15,754 nucleotides of DNA from DATGKR01 sp035294565 (GTDB lineage Bacteria; Actinomycetota; Acidimicrobiia; Acidimicrobiales; Palsa-688), in NCBI GenBank assembly GCA_035294565.1, contig DATGKR010000001.1, positions 1-15,754 on the forward strand. The letters are read 5' to 3'. This document shows, piece by piece, positions 1 through 7,624 of the stretch; the first letter of the stretch is position 1; every line of letters begins with the position of its first letter. The notes under the pieces were generated by a model. The model was not told where the DNA came from. It did no database searches and was given only the letters and a program-made list of their open reading frames with translations. Made by a program: the position numbers and the translations under genes.

Positions 1-654
1 GAAAGTGACCTTCTTCACGTTTGGCATCTTCTGGGTTATGTACTGCATCACTCCGGGGAAAGGGTCCGTCGGAGTGTTGGCCCGCATGCCCCAGAAGTAG
101 GGCTTGTCGTTGAAAGCAAGCGCCGTGCCGCCTCCGCCGTCGAGGCTCAGAATCTTGTACTGAGCGGATCCCGGTATCATGGCGCCAAGGTCGTCGGCGT
201 AGGAGGCCAGCATCACCGGAATATTGGCGTCGCCGAGTTCGGTCACGGCTTGGACGCCAGCTGTAGGGTCGCCCGACTTGTGGTCCTTGTAGATGACCTG
301 GAGGTTGGGACCGCCGAGTTCGGCGATGTGCTTGACAGCCAGGTTGATTCCTTTGGACATGATCTTGCCGTAAAAGTTCCCTGGCCCGGTGAGTGCAAGT
401 ACCGCGCCCATCGAGTACGCGACACCCTTCGCGGCATACTTGGGATTGATCGGGCCAATGTACTGGGCTATGTCTGCAACTGTGCCTGCGCCCGGCACGC
501 CCCCCGAGGACGAGGCAGGAGCGCTCGTCGCACTCGAGGTGGACGATGACTTGCTGCTGCTGCTGCAGGCGCTGAGCAACGGGGCCGCTGCCACTGCGGC
601 GCCCCCGGCACCGAGCAACTTGAGCATTTGCCGACGTGAGAACGGATCGCTCAT
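1..654 (-). CDS. Tat-exported substrate-binding lipoprotein of a LivK-type ABC transporter (partial)
   Basis: Reading from ATG 652-654 to the window edge gives 218 codons without a stop; the C-terminal part lies outside the window. The N-terminus has a twin-arginine motif (SRRQMLK, residues 6-12), an Ala/Gly-rich hydrophobic stretch and a lipobox ending LLSAC. Cys30 would be the lipidated residue. A Ser/Thr/Ala-rich linker follows, then a fold matching the type-1 periplasmic-binding superfamily (Peripla_BP_6): an opening that includes LALTGPGNFYG, a segment ending in KDHKSGDPTAGVQAV, and PVMLASYADD. Such proteins deliver branched-chain amino acids, amides or aromatic acids to an ABC importer at the outer face of the membrane; the ligand here is unknown. 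AAAGGA sits 6 bases before the ATG and supports the start. The gene is 33 bases downstream of the cyclase gene in the same direction, so the two are probably cotranscribed. Family is fairly certain, ligand is not. Confidence 0.88.
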   Translation of the reverse strand, partial: MSDPFSRRQMLKLLGAGGAAVAAAPLLSACSSSSKSSSTSSATSAPASSSGGVPGAGTVADIAQYIGPINPKYAAKGVAYSMGAVLALTGPGNFYGKIMSKGINLAVKHIAELGGPNLQVIYKDHKSGDPTAGVQAVTELGDANIPVMLASYADDLGAMIPGSAQYKILSLDGGGGTALAFNDKPYFWGMRANTPTDPFPGVMQYITQKMPNVKKVTF

Positions 655-687
655 CAAAATCCTTTCAGCCGATATCAGAGGAAGGGA

Positions 688-1656
688 TTACTTGATCACC
701 ATCGGGTTCACCGGGGCTCCCGTACCGTTGACGATCTTCAGGGGAGCCGCCGCATACAGAAAGTCCCATTGGCCGTCGGCGGCGCAGTCGGCGGCCAAGT
801 CGTCGAGCCATGCGATCTCGGTGAGGGTCACGCCGAGGTTGCGCATCAGTGCGGAGTGCAGCGGGAGGACTACTCCCGAAACAGGATCGACCGTGACCTC
901 GTTGGCGATGGTGTCGGTCACCAGGTTGGGGATCTCCTTCTCCTGGAACCAGCGCACCAGCTCAGGACTGTAGGTCAAGCCAGGCTCGTTGAAATTGGCA
1001 TAGAACTGATCCCGTGGTACTCGGTAGAACTTCCCGATCCACCCTGTACGCACGAGGAGGATGCTCCGGTTGTCGATCGCGACTCCCTGAGCCGCAGCGC
1101 AGGCTTCTAGGTCCTCGTGATTGAAGGTCTCGCCAACATCGAGGACTTCCTTGCCCCGATGCCGCGCCATGTCCAGTAGGACCCCCCTTCCTGCAACACC
1201 GCGCTCCGCGATGGGCAATACCCCTGCCTTCGCCATCCCGCCAATGGTGGTCTTGGCGTCGTAACCATTCCATATCTGGTCGTCGTACCAAACATGACCA
1301 AGGGCGTCGTACTGGGTGGAACCCTGCACGAAGCAGGCCATGAAGTCGTCTGCGTACTCGCTACCGCCCGGAAACTCTGGTCCTTTGCCAGCTATGTAGT
1401 GGCCCTTGTCGACGACGTTGTACCGCTGGGCGCTGACGCGCCCAGGCCATACAGGATCACCTGCTGGATCGGCCATCCGAACCTGGAGGGTGAACACTTT
1501 CCCTTGGCGGACCAGACCCGCCGCCGCCACAACTACCTCTGGCGTCAGGTAGTTGAGGCTGCCGACCTCGTCGTCAGGACCCCACTTCCCCCAGTTCTTG
1601 GGCGAGTCCTTGAGCAGCTGTCCGACCGCAGGGACGGTCTTTTCAGAGTCAGCCAT
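688..1656 (-). CDS. Cyclase-family (PF04199) metal-dependent hydrolase
   Basis: 322-residue protein of the cyclase/kynurenine-formamidase-like superfamily, in the longer (~320 aa) form common in actinobacteria and proteobacteria. The superfamily's metal site is HxGTHxDxPxH. Here residues 111-121 read QGSTQYDALGH, so Asp117 and His121 are kept but the first and second His positions are Gln111 and Gln115. The N-terminal NWGKWGPDDEVGSLNYLTP segment and the HVWYDDQIWNGY segment after the metal motif are typical of this long subgroup. Members hydrolyse amides or lactones or act in aromatic and cyclic-compound catabolism; the substrate here cannot be told. ATG 1654-1656 has a modest GGGGG ribosome site and a good promoter upstream. 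First gene of an operon with the substrate-binding lipoprotein, which suggests the imported ligand or a derivative is its substrate. Confidence 0.9.
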   Translation of the reverse strand: MADSEKTVPAVGQLLKDSPKNWGKWGPDDEVGSLNYLTPEVVVAAAGLVRQGKVFTLQVRMADPAGDPVWPGRVSAQRYNVVDKGHYIAGKGPEFPGGSEYADDFMACFVQGSTQYDALGHVWYDDQIWNGYDAKTTIGGMAKAGVLPIAERGVAGRGVLLDMARHRGKEVLDVGETFNHEDLEACAAAQGVAIDNRSILLVRTGWIGKFYRVPRDQFYANFNEPGLTYSPELVRWFQEKEIPNLVTDTIANEVTVDPVSGVVLPLHSALMRNLGVTLTEIAWLDDLAADCAADGQWDFLYAAAPLKIVNGTGAPVNPMVIK

Positions 1657-1688
1657 GCCAATCCCCCGTGTGTTTGGTTGCCGAAGTC

Positions 1689-1718
1689 AATGTAGAGAGG
1701 GTTGACAGTCGATGTCAA
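1689..1718 (-). promoter_or_regulatory. Predicted promoter of the cyclase operon
   Basis: Read on the minus strand, TTGACA (1718-1713) is a perfect sigma-70 -35 box. TACATT (1694-1689) follows after an 18-base spacer and matches four of six -10 positions. The start point would fall near 1682, about 26 bases before the cyclase ATG. The -35 box is the right half of the adjacent palindrome, so a bound repressor would block RNA polymerase directly. Prediction from sequence only. Confidence 0.6.
1702..1718. promoter_or_regulatory. Candidate TetR operator: 6-5-6 palindrome
   Basis: TTGACAGTCGATGTCAA is a perfect inverted repeat of six bases per arm with a five-base centre. It lies in the divergent spacer beside a TetR-family gene and contains the -35 box of the opposing cyclase operon, the usual layout for TetR-type control. 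A second short symmetric element lies just downstream at 1721-1737 (TCAGG-N3-CCTGA overlapping TTCCT-N1-AGGAA). It could be a further half of the operator or chance. Assignment to the neighbouring regulator is inferred. Confidence 0.55.
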
Positions 1719-2484
1719 GATCAGGTTTCCTGAGGAAGTGGCGAGAGGACCCCGGAACACCGTTGCGGCCGCGCCAGAGGTCGCTACTGAGCGAGGGAGG
1801 CGCACGCGCGCGGCCCTCATCCGAGCCGCCCGCGACATCTTCGAGCGTGACGGGTTTCTCGACGCCCGTATTGCCGACATCGCCAAGAAGGCGAAGGTCG
1901 CTTATGGGACGTTCTACACGTACTTCAACTCGAAGGAGGAGATCTTTCGGGCGGTTGTAGCGCAGGTGCAGACGGAACAGCTCGGGGTCCGAGACGCAAG
2001 AGAGGGTCCGAAGCTCTCCTCCGACCCCATCGCCCGGATCGAGGCAGCAAACCGCGCCTACCTCGACAACTACCGCAAGAACGCACGGGTCATGGCCGCC
2101 CTCGAGCAACTCTGCACGTTCAGCGACGACTGGAAGCGTATCCGCCTCGAGCTTCGTAGCCCGTTCGTGACCCGGGCGTCGCGGGCAATCGCTCGTTGGC
2201 AGGAAGCAGGCTGGGCCGATCCCGATCTTGATCCGTGGTACGCGGCGTCGGCGCTGTGCAACATGGTCGACCGCTTCATGTACGTCTGGATGGTGCTGGG
2301 CGAGGACTGCGAGGAGGACAAGGCCCTGGTCACCCTGACCAGGATTTGGGCCCAGAGCCTCCGCCTTGCGCCCGAACACGAAGAAACGTCTGCTCCGAGG
2401 ATCGCGGCCGCGACCTCCTCTCGACGAGCCGGTTCGCCGTCTGCGATCCGCCTGCACGACCGCCGCGAACCTGGAGCCCTCTGA
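1702..2484 (+). CDS. TetR/AcrR-family transcriptional regulator
   Basis: One-component repressor (up to 260 aa). The N-terminal DNA-binding domain is clear at about residues 32-80: RGRRTRAALIRAARDIFERD, then the helix-turn-helix DIAKKAKVAYGTFYTYFNSK and the KEEIFRAVV helix. The rest is the variable ligand-binding and dimerisation region, ending in a low-complexity Arg/Ala/Ser tail. The start is uncertain. TTG at 1702 lies inside the candidate operator and is preceded by AGAGAGG with almost no spacing. GTG at 1738 would keep the whole HTH and leave the palindrome in untranslated DNA, and may be the true start. It diverges from the cyclase/substrate-binding operon and probably controls it and itself. 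The effector is unknown, plausibly the operon's substrate. Family very sure; start unsure. Confidence 0.9.
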   Translation: MTVDVKIRFPEEVARGPRNTVAAAPEVATERGRRTRAALIRAARDIFERDGFLDARIADIAKKAKVAYGTFYTYFNSKEEIFRAVVAQVQTEQLGVRDAREGPKLSSDPIARIEAANRAYLDNYRKNARVMAALEQLCTFSDDWKRIRLELRSPFVTRASRAIARWQEAGWADPDLDPWYAASALCNMVDRFMYVWMVLGEDCEEDKALVTLTRIWAQSLRLAPEHEETSAPRIAAATSSRRAGSPSAIRLHDRREPGAL

Positions 2485-2492
2485 CGTCGGGG

Positions 2493-2524
2493 GGCGCCGA
2501 CGAGACGAGTCCTCCGTCGGCGCC
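2493..2524. terminator. Bidirectional terminator-like hairpin between convergent genes
   Basis: GGCGCCGACG (2493-2502) and CGTCGGCGCC (2515-2524) are perfect 10-base inverted repeats with a 12-base loop. They lie in the 50-base gap between the convergent regulator and glycosyltransferase stops. There is no T-tract on either strand, so it would be an actinobacterial-type hairpin terminator without a U-run, or an mRNA 3' stabiliser. Confidence 0.6.
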
Positions 2525-2534
2525 AGGGAAACGC

Positions 2535-3680
2535 TCAGAGCCGGTCGAGGATCTCCTGGCAGACAGTGGCGGCGTCGAAGTGGGTCTCGGCGACCCGGCG
2601 CGCGGCGGCGGCGTGGCCGGCGGGGTCGGCCCGCACCGACTCGATCGCCTCGACCGCCTGGTCGATCGTCGAGAAGGCGAGCAGGCCGGCACCGCTCGGG
2701 AGCCACTCGGTCCAGCCGGTGTCCTGGACGACCGCCGGACGGCCGCTGGCCAGGTACAGGCAGGTCCGTTCCGAGAACCATCCGGAGCGGGAAACCACGT
2801 AGCCGTGCTTGGCGAGCCCCAGCTCGGCGAGGGATCCTGCTATGTACCTCCGATACGCGCCGGTCGAGCAGGTCGCGTCGATCGGGTCGGTGACCTGCCA
2901 GCCGTGCGCGGCGAGCAGCGAGGCGCCTTCGGCGTGGTCGATGCCGGCGCCCATGGCGAGCGACAGCGTTGCCTGGGTGCGCGACGGCAAGTCCAGCAGC
3001 TCGAGGAAGGACCGGTCCTTGGCCGCGTACTCCACCCCCTCCCAGCAAACCGGCGGGTAGGCCTGCCAGGTGGTCACGGAGGTCAAAGGGGCGGCCGGGT
3101 CGGGCGGGCCCGCGACCGGCCACCAACGCGTCGCGACCGGCTGGCGGGTGGGCAGCCATTCGTGGGCCTGGGCCGGGAGCGGGGGACGGCCGTAGGTGAA
3201 CAGGCGGGTGTGGGTCGAGGGCACCGCCCCCAGGACCGGGTCACCGCGAGCGATGCGCACCTGGGTGAAGACAGGGTCCGTGTCGATCGCGAGGCGATGA
3301 GGAACCCGCTGGTACTCGGGGCGCATCGGCGTGGTGAGCGACACGTTGACGAGCAGGTCGGCCTGGTCGAGCACCTCCGTCAGCGCTGCGCCGCTCAGGC
3401 CGTGGCAGCGGCCGGTGGGGGCGTGCCGGTAGCACCACCGGTCGCCCAGTCCGACGGCGCCCAGCTCCTCGGCGAGGAAACGGATCCCCGCTGCGCAGGA
3501 AGGATCCATCTCCCCGGTGGCGGGGTCGTATCCCCACGGGTCGTCGCCGGAGTCCTCCAGGAACCACGCCTCATGGCCCAGCTCGGCGAAACCGAGGGCG
3601 AAGGCGAGGGGGTGCCAGAGGAAACCGGCCGTCGGGAAGCCGGCCACCCATCCGGCGACGACGATCCGCAGCCGGCTCAT
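2535..3680 (-). CDS. CgeB-like GT-B glycosyltransferase, paralogue B
   Basis: 381-residue predicted glycosyltransferase with no signal peptide or membrane segment, so cytoplasmic. The first ~30 residues form a Rossmann-like strand and helix (MSRLRIVVAGWVAGFPTAG), and a second conserved block reads AIDTDPVFTQVR. The C-terminal donor-binding half carries SRSGWFSERTCLYLASGRPA and VVQDTGW at about residues 295-325. This block is typical of the Glyco_trans_1_2 (CgeB-like, PF13524) group of GT-B enzymes. Donor and acceptor are unknown. The start ATG overlaps the stop of the upstream gene by four bases (ATGA), which implies translational coupling, and its N-terminus aligns with that gene's. The two are clear tandem paralogues. 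Last gene of the five-gene operon, followed by a hairpin. Confidence 0.82.
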   Translation of the reverse strand: MSRLRIVVAGWVAGFPTAGFLWHPLAFALGFAELGHEAWFLEDSGDDPWGYDPATGEMDPSCAAGIRFLAEELGAVGLGDRWCYRHAPTGRCHGLSGAALTEVLDQADLLVNVSLTTPMRPEYQRVPHRLAIDTDPVFTQVRIARGDPVLGAVPSTHTRLFTYGRPPLPAQAHEWLPTRQPVATRWWPVAGPPDPAAPLTSVTTWQAYPPVCWEGVEYAAKDRSFLELLDLPSRTQATLSLAMGAGIDHAEGASLLAAHGWQVTDPIDATCSTGAYRRYIAGSLAELGLAKHGYVVSRSGWFSERTCLYLASGRPAVVQDTGWTEWLPSGAGLLAFSTIDQAVEAIESVRADPAGHAAAARRVAETHFDAATVCQEILDRL

Positions 3681-4813
3681 TCCACCCCGATGTCGGAGAG
3701 CAGGCGCGCCAGTACAGCGGTCGAATCGAAGTAGGCGGCCGCCAGCTCCCGCGCCGCTCGGGACTGGCCTTCGGGGTCGGCCTCGACCGCGGCCAGCGCG
3801 GCCGCCGCCTCTTCGGTGGTGGAGAACGCCAGCGCGCCTTTCCCTGACGGCAGGAGAGCCGACCACCCCGTGTCCTGAGCCACGACCGGCCTGCCGGCGG
3901 CCAGGTAGTTGGCGCTGCGCTCCGAGAACCATCCCGAGCGGGAGCGCACGTAGCACTGCTTGGCGACCGTCAGCTCCCCGCGCGAGGAGGCGATGTAGTC
4001 GCGGAACGCCCAGATGGTCCTGGTGGCCTCCAGCGGGTCGGCGAGCCGCCACCCCTCCCGCGCCAGCTCCGAGCCGGGGGCGCCGGGACCACCGAGGGCG
4101 ACCTCGAGGGGCAGGCCGGTTAGGGCGGGGAGCCTGCGGACGAGCGGGAACTCGGCGTCCTTCTGGCCCCACTCCTCCCCCGCCCAGCGCACCGGCTCGT
4201 AGGCCCTCCAGTTCATGACGGTGGTGTAAGTCCGGCCCGGTGGGCCATCGACCTCCGCCCAGAACGGGAGCCACACCGGCTGCCTGGTGGTCCGCCACCG
4301 GAGGCCCGCACCCGGTATTCGGCAGCTCGGCGACCCCATCGCCTCGGCGAACGTGAAGAGCAGATCGTGCTCCTGCAGCCACGATCTCGTGGCCGCGTCG
4401 GTCGCCGCTTTGACCTGGACGAAACCTGGATCGGTGTCGACGTAAACGAGGGCACGGGCCTGGCGGTGATGGGCGGTTGGCTCGTGAGCCCCGCTGACGT
4501 TTAGCAGCACGTCGGCGGAGGCGCACAGGGCGTGGACTTCGGCCTCGTCGGCGTTGTGGTAGCGGCCCCGGGCGTCGCGGTACGCCCAGTTGATCTCGAA
4601 GTGGTCGAACATCGCCGCTAGCCACGGGACGGTGTAGGACCCCTCGTCGTCGGGTCGGTCCTCGTCCGGGTGGTAGGCCCAGACCCCGGTCTCCTCCAGG
4701 TAGGTGACCTCGCAGCCCAGGTCGCGCAGGCCCAGGCAGTACTGGAGGTAGTGGAGCCCGACGCCGGCGAGGGGGAGGGTGCCGGCGCATCCGCAGACCA
4801 CGACGCGCGTCAC
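3677..4813 (-). CDS. CgeB-like GT-B glycosyltransferase, paralogue A
   Basis: 378-residue cytoplasmic glycosyltransferase, paralogous to the next gene. Shared landmarks in the same order: an N-terminal Rossmann-like strand (VTRVVVCGCAGTLPLAG), YVDTDPGFVQVK, a TTVMNWRAYEPVRW block, and the C-terminal SRSGWFSERSANYLAAGRPV with VAQDTGW at about residues 290-315. The family is the CgeB-like GT-B group; substrate specificity cannot be read from sequence. The GTG start (4811-4813) overlaps the ABC transporter stop by four bases (GTGA). This and the alignment to the paralogue fix the start, although the same frame stays open far upstream. Divergence between the copies is strong outside the motif blocks, so they probably transfer to different acceptors or use different donors, or act as a heteromer. 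That last point is inference. Confidence 0.82.
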   Translation of the reverse strand: MTRVVVCGCAGTLPLAGVGLHYLQYCLGLRDLGCEVTYLEETGVWAYHPDEDRPDDEGSYTVPWLAAMFDHFEINWAYRDARGRYHNADEAEVHALCASADVLLNVSGAHEPTAHHRQARALVYVDTDPGFVQVKAATDAATRSWLQEHDLLFTFAEAMGSPSCRIPGAGLRWRTTRQPVWLPFWAEVDGPPGRTYTTVMNWRAYEPVRWAGEEWGQKDAEFPLVRRLPALTGLPLEVALGGPGAPGSELAREGWRLADPLEATRTIWAFRDYIASSRGELTVAKQCYVRSRSGWFSERSANYLAAGRPVVAQDTGWSALLPSGKGALAFSTTEEAAAALAAVEADPEGQSRAARELAAAYFDSTAVLARLLSDIGVE

Positions 4814-6651
4814 CGCCCGGCCCCCACCGCGGTCGGGGCGGCGAAACGCGCCCGGTGCAGCTGGCGGTAGAGCCCCGCCCGGCGAACCAGGTCGCTGTGG
4901 CGGCCCCTTTGGACCACCCGGCCGCGGTCGAGCACGACGACCTCCTCGGCCCGGCGGACGGTCGCCAGGCGGTGGGCGATCACGATGCAGGTGCGCTCGG
5001 ACACGAGCCGGTCGAGGGCTTCCATCACCGCCGCCTCGGTCGCCGCGTCGAGCGCCGAGGTGGGCTCGTCGAGCACCAGCACCGGCGCGTCCTTGAGCAT
5101 GGCCCGGGCGATGGCGACCCGCTGGCGCTGACCGCCCGACAACGTCGCCCCCCGGTCGCCGATCCGCAGGTCCAGGCCGTCGGGCCCGTCGAGCAGCTCG
5201 TCCAGGTTGGCGGCGCGCGCCGCGGCGAGAACCTCGGCGTCGGTCGCGTCGAGCCGTCCATAGCGGATGTTCTCGCGGAGCGTGTCGGGGAACAGCAGCG
5301 GCTCCTGGGGCACCAAGGCGATGTGGGCGCGCAGCCAGTCCAGGGGGAGCCGGCGGATGTCGGTGCCGTCCAGGCGGACGCAGCCCGCGTCGGGGTCGTA
5401 GAGACGCAGGATGAGGCTGGCGACCGTCGACTTCCCCGCCCCGGTCGGCCCCACCAGGGCGACCGTCTTGCCCGGCTCGGCGCGAAGGTCGACCCCGCAA
5501 AGCGCCGGGCGCCCCGGCTGGTAGGAGAACTCCGCCCCCTCGACGGTCAGCACCCCGCGGACGACCCGGGGCGCTTTGGTGTGGCGGCCGGGGTCGATCC
5601 TCGGCTGGTCCAGCACCTCGAAGACCCGCTGGGCTGCGGCCGCCGCCGCCTTGAGCTCCCCGAAGGTCGACGCCACGGAGGAAACCGGCTGGTACAGCGA
5701 GCCGGCGTAGGCGATGGCGACCAGCACCTCGCCGGGGGTGATGCTCCCCGAGATGGCACGCTCGGCGGCGACCCACGTGACGAGCGCCAGGCCGGCCGCC
5801 AGCACGAAGTCGACGACCAGGCCGAACACCGTCTGCTCGGTCACCAGCCGCATCATCGCCTTCTGGCTGGCCGTCGTCCGCTGGCGGAAACGGTCGGTCT
5901 CGTGGCGCTCCCGGCCGAACGCCTGAACGGTGCGGATGGCTATCAGCGCCTGCTCGGCGTGGCTGTACACGTCGCTCTCGCGCTGCTGCAGTTCGAGAGA
6001 CGCCCGGTTGATCCGCGCCGAGAAGCGGCGGGCGGCGAGGGCGGCGAGGGGCACGCTGAGCACGGCGAGGGCGGCGAGGAGAGGGTCGAGGAAAGCGAGG
6101 ACCGCCACCGCGCCGACGAGCGCGAGGGTCGCCGACGCCATGGGCACCACGCCGCTCAGGAGCACGCTCTGCACCGCGTAGGTGTCGTTGGTGACACGGA
6201 AGAGGCTGTCCCCGGAGCCCATCTCGTCGTGGTAGCGAAGCGAAAGGCGCGTCAGCGCCTCGAACGTCCGCTCCCTCAGCTCGGCGATCAGCCGCTGTGA
6301 CAACCCGTAGAGGATGGCGGTCTGGGCGAGGCCGAGCGACCCCGACAGAGCGAAGAGGACCAGGGTGCCGAGCACCGCGAAAGCCAGGCTGCCCTGGTGG
6401 CCCATGCCCAGGAAACGATGGTCGCCGAGCGCACTGTCGATGAGGACCTTGGTCGGCCACGGCATGGCCAGCCCCACCAGGGTCATGGCGACCGTGGCAC
6501 CCAGCCCGGCGGCGACGAGAGCGCGGTAGGGGCGCAACAGCCCGAGCAGGCGGCGCTCCACTACGAGGACCGGCCTGGCCGAGGCGAGCAGCGAGGAGAT
6601 CCGCCCGGCGGCAGCAGACAAACGGGGGAAGGCTTCGGTGCCGGCGGACAC
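4810..6651 (-). CDS. ABC exporter, fused TMD-NBD half-transporter (MsbA/ABCB-like)
   Basis: 613-residue ATP-driven exporter that would work as a dimer in the cytoplasmic membrane. The first ~330 residues hold the six-helix exporter domain, starting near LLRPYRALVAAGLG and ending near the TPGEVLVAIAYAGSLYQPVS segment. The ATPase domain is complete: A-loop Tyr377, Walker A GPTGAGKST (401-409), Q-loop Gln449, signature LSGGQ (504-508), Walker B VLVLDEP with Asp528/Glu529, and H-loop His560. This fold exports lipids, glycolipids, peptides or small molecules; its place between an epimerase and two glycosyltransferases points to a glycoconjugate. GTG 6649-6651 is chosen, four bases after the epimerase stop. 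An ATG at 6724-6726 would add 25 Arg/Pro-rich residues and overlap the epimerase by 71 bases. Confidence 0.93.
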   Translation of the reverse strand: MSAGTEAFPRLSAAAGRISSLLASARPVLVVERRLLGLLRPYRALVAAGLGATVAMTLVGLAMPWPTKVLIDSALGDHRFLGMGHQGSLAFAVLGTLVLFALSGSLGLAQTAILYGLSQRLIAELRERTFEALTRLSLRYHDEMGSGDSLFRVTNDTYAVQSVLLSGVVPMASATLALVGAVAVLAFLDPLLAALAVLSVPLAALAARRFSARINRASLELQQRESDVYSHAEQALIAIRTVQAFGRERHETDRFRQRTTASQKAMMRLVTEQTVFGLVVDFVLAAGLALVTWVAAERAISGSITPGEVLVAIAYAGSLYQPVSSVASTFGELKAAAAAAQRVFEVLDQPRIDPGRHTKAPRVVRGVLTVEGAEFSYQPGRPALCGVDLRAEPGKTVALVGPTGAGKSTVASLILRLYDPDAGCVRLDGTDIRRLPLDWLRAHIALVPQEPLLFPDTLRENIRYGRLDATDAEVLAAARAANLDELLDGPDGLDLRIGDRGATLSGGQRQRVAIARAMLKDAPVLVLDEPTSALDAATEAAVMEALDRLVSERTCIVIAHRLATVRRAEEVVVLDRGRVVQRGRHSDLVRRAGLYRQLHRARFAAPTAVGAGR

Positions 6652-6655
6652 GCTG

Positions 6656-7624
6656 CTACCCGGCGGCGGCGAGGCTCGGGGTGCGGGCCGCCCACGTCGC
6701 GGCGAGACCCTCGCGCAGCCCGACACGCGGCTTCCAGCCGAGGACGGACGAGGCGCGCCGGGTCTCGCCGAAGTAGTCCCCCGTCTCGACGCTGGCCGCT
6801 TCGGCAGGCCAGTCGGCGCAGACGATCGTCCCCGCCCCGACGGTCTCCACGACGGCTTCGGCCATGCGGCGAAGGGTAACCGGCTCGGGGCCGCTGGCGT
6901 TGAAAACCTCCCCCGGGGCGGCCGGGTGGGTGACGGCTAGCTCGCAGAGCGAGGTCAGGTCGTCGATGTACAGGTAGTCGCGGACCTGCGTCCCGCCACC
7001 GTAGAGGCGGATCTCGGCGCCCCGGGAGGCCCGGGCCAGGAAGTTGCCGACGACGCCGAAGCTCCCGTCGGGCCGGTCCTGCATCGGGCCGTAGGGGTTG
7101 GAGATGCGCAGCACGGTGGTCGGGATGCCGTGGGTCGACCAGTAGAGACGGTGGTACTGCTCACCGAGCACCTTGTGCACGCCGTAGACGCTCACCGGCC
7201 GCTGAGGGTGCGTCTCGGGCACCGGCAGCCGCTCGCAGCGCCCGTACTGAAGACGCGACCCGGGGAAAACCGCCCGCGCCTCGGGGTTGCGCCGCCTCAA
7301 CGCTTCGAGCACCGCCAGCTGTCCCCGGCCGTTGGCGTCGAGGTCGGCGACGGGCGCCTGCATGCTGGCCGCCGCCCCGGAGCGCCCGGCGAAGGGGAAC
7401 ACCGCGTCGCGCCCAGCGACCAGGCGGTCGAGCAGGTCCGGGTCGGCGGCGTCGCCCTCGACCAGCTCCAAGTCGGCGGCTAGGTCCCCGAGGCGCCTGG
7501 CGACAACCGGGTCGGAGGCGTCGCGCACGACGCCGGTGACCCGCCATCCGCGGCGGAGCAGGCGCCGCGACAGGTGGGACCCGATGAAGCCGCCGGCCCC
7601 GAGCACCAGAGCCCGTCTCGTCAC
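6656..7624 (-). CDS. NAD-dependent sugar-nucleotide epimerase/dehydratase (extended SDR)
   Basis: 322-residue extended short-chain dehydrogenase/reductase, expected in the cytosol acting on an NDP-sugar. The N-terminal Rossmann motif is GAGGFIGSH (9-17). The active site has Tyr147 and Lys151 (YGVHK), with Ser123 in GSRLQYG. The substrate-side signatures RISNPYGP and VRDYLYIDDL, and a C-terminal LGWKPRVGLREGL segment, are standard for UDP-glucose 4-epimerase, GDP-mannose and related dehydratase enzymes. Which sugar it makes cannot be decided. GTG (7622-7624) overlaps the upstream stop by four bases (GTGA). It likely supplies the activated sugar used by the operon's glycosyltransferases. Confidence 0.92.
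   Translation of the reverse strand: MTRRALVLGAGGFIGSHLSRRLLRRGWRVTGVVRDASDPVVARRLGDLAADLELVEGDAADPDLLDRLVAGRDAVFPFAGRSGAAASMQAPVADLDANGRGQLAVLEALRRRNPEARAVFPGSRLQYGRCERLPVPETHPQRPVSVYGVHKVLGEQYHRLYWSTHGIPTTVLRISNPYGPMQDRPDGSFGVVGNFLARASRGAEIRLYGGGTQVRDYLYIDDLTSLCELAVTHPAAPGEVFNASGPEPVTLRRMAEAVVETVGAGTIVCADWPAEAASVETGDYFGETRRASSVLGWKPRVGLREGLAATWAARTPSLAAAG

Noticed and set aside
553..567. CTG/CAG triplet run near the start of the lipoprotein gene
   Set aside because: It encodes part of the Cys-Ser-Ser linker after the lipobox; a short serine repeat is normal in lipoprotein linkers.
2235..3734. 499-codon plus-strand open frame spanning the regulator end and the glycosyltransferase
   Set aside because: Crosses two well-supported genes and a hairpin; its translation has no family resemblance.
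4855..6300. 481-codon plus-strand open frame
   Set aside because: Antisense to the ABC transporter; low-complexity His/Arg/Gly translation with no recognisable domain. Long spurious frames are expected at this G+C content.
4813..6460. Long minus-strand frame open upstream of the paralogue A start (continuing to 6460)
   Set aside because: It is the shadow of the ABC transporter gene in another frame: Arg/Pro/Gly-rich translation with no domain, while the transporter frame carries every expected motif.
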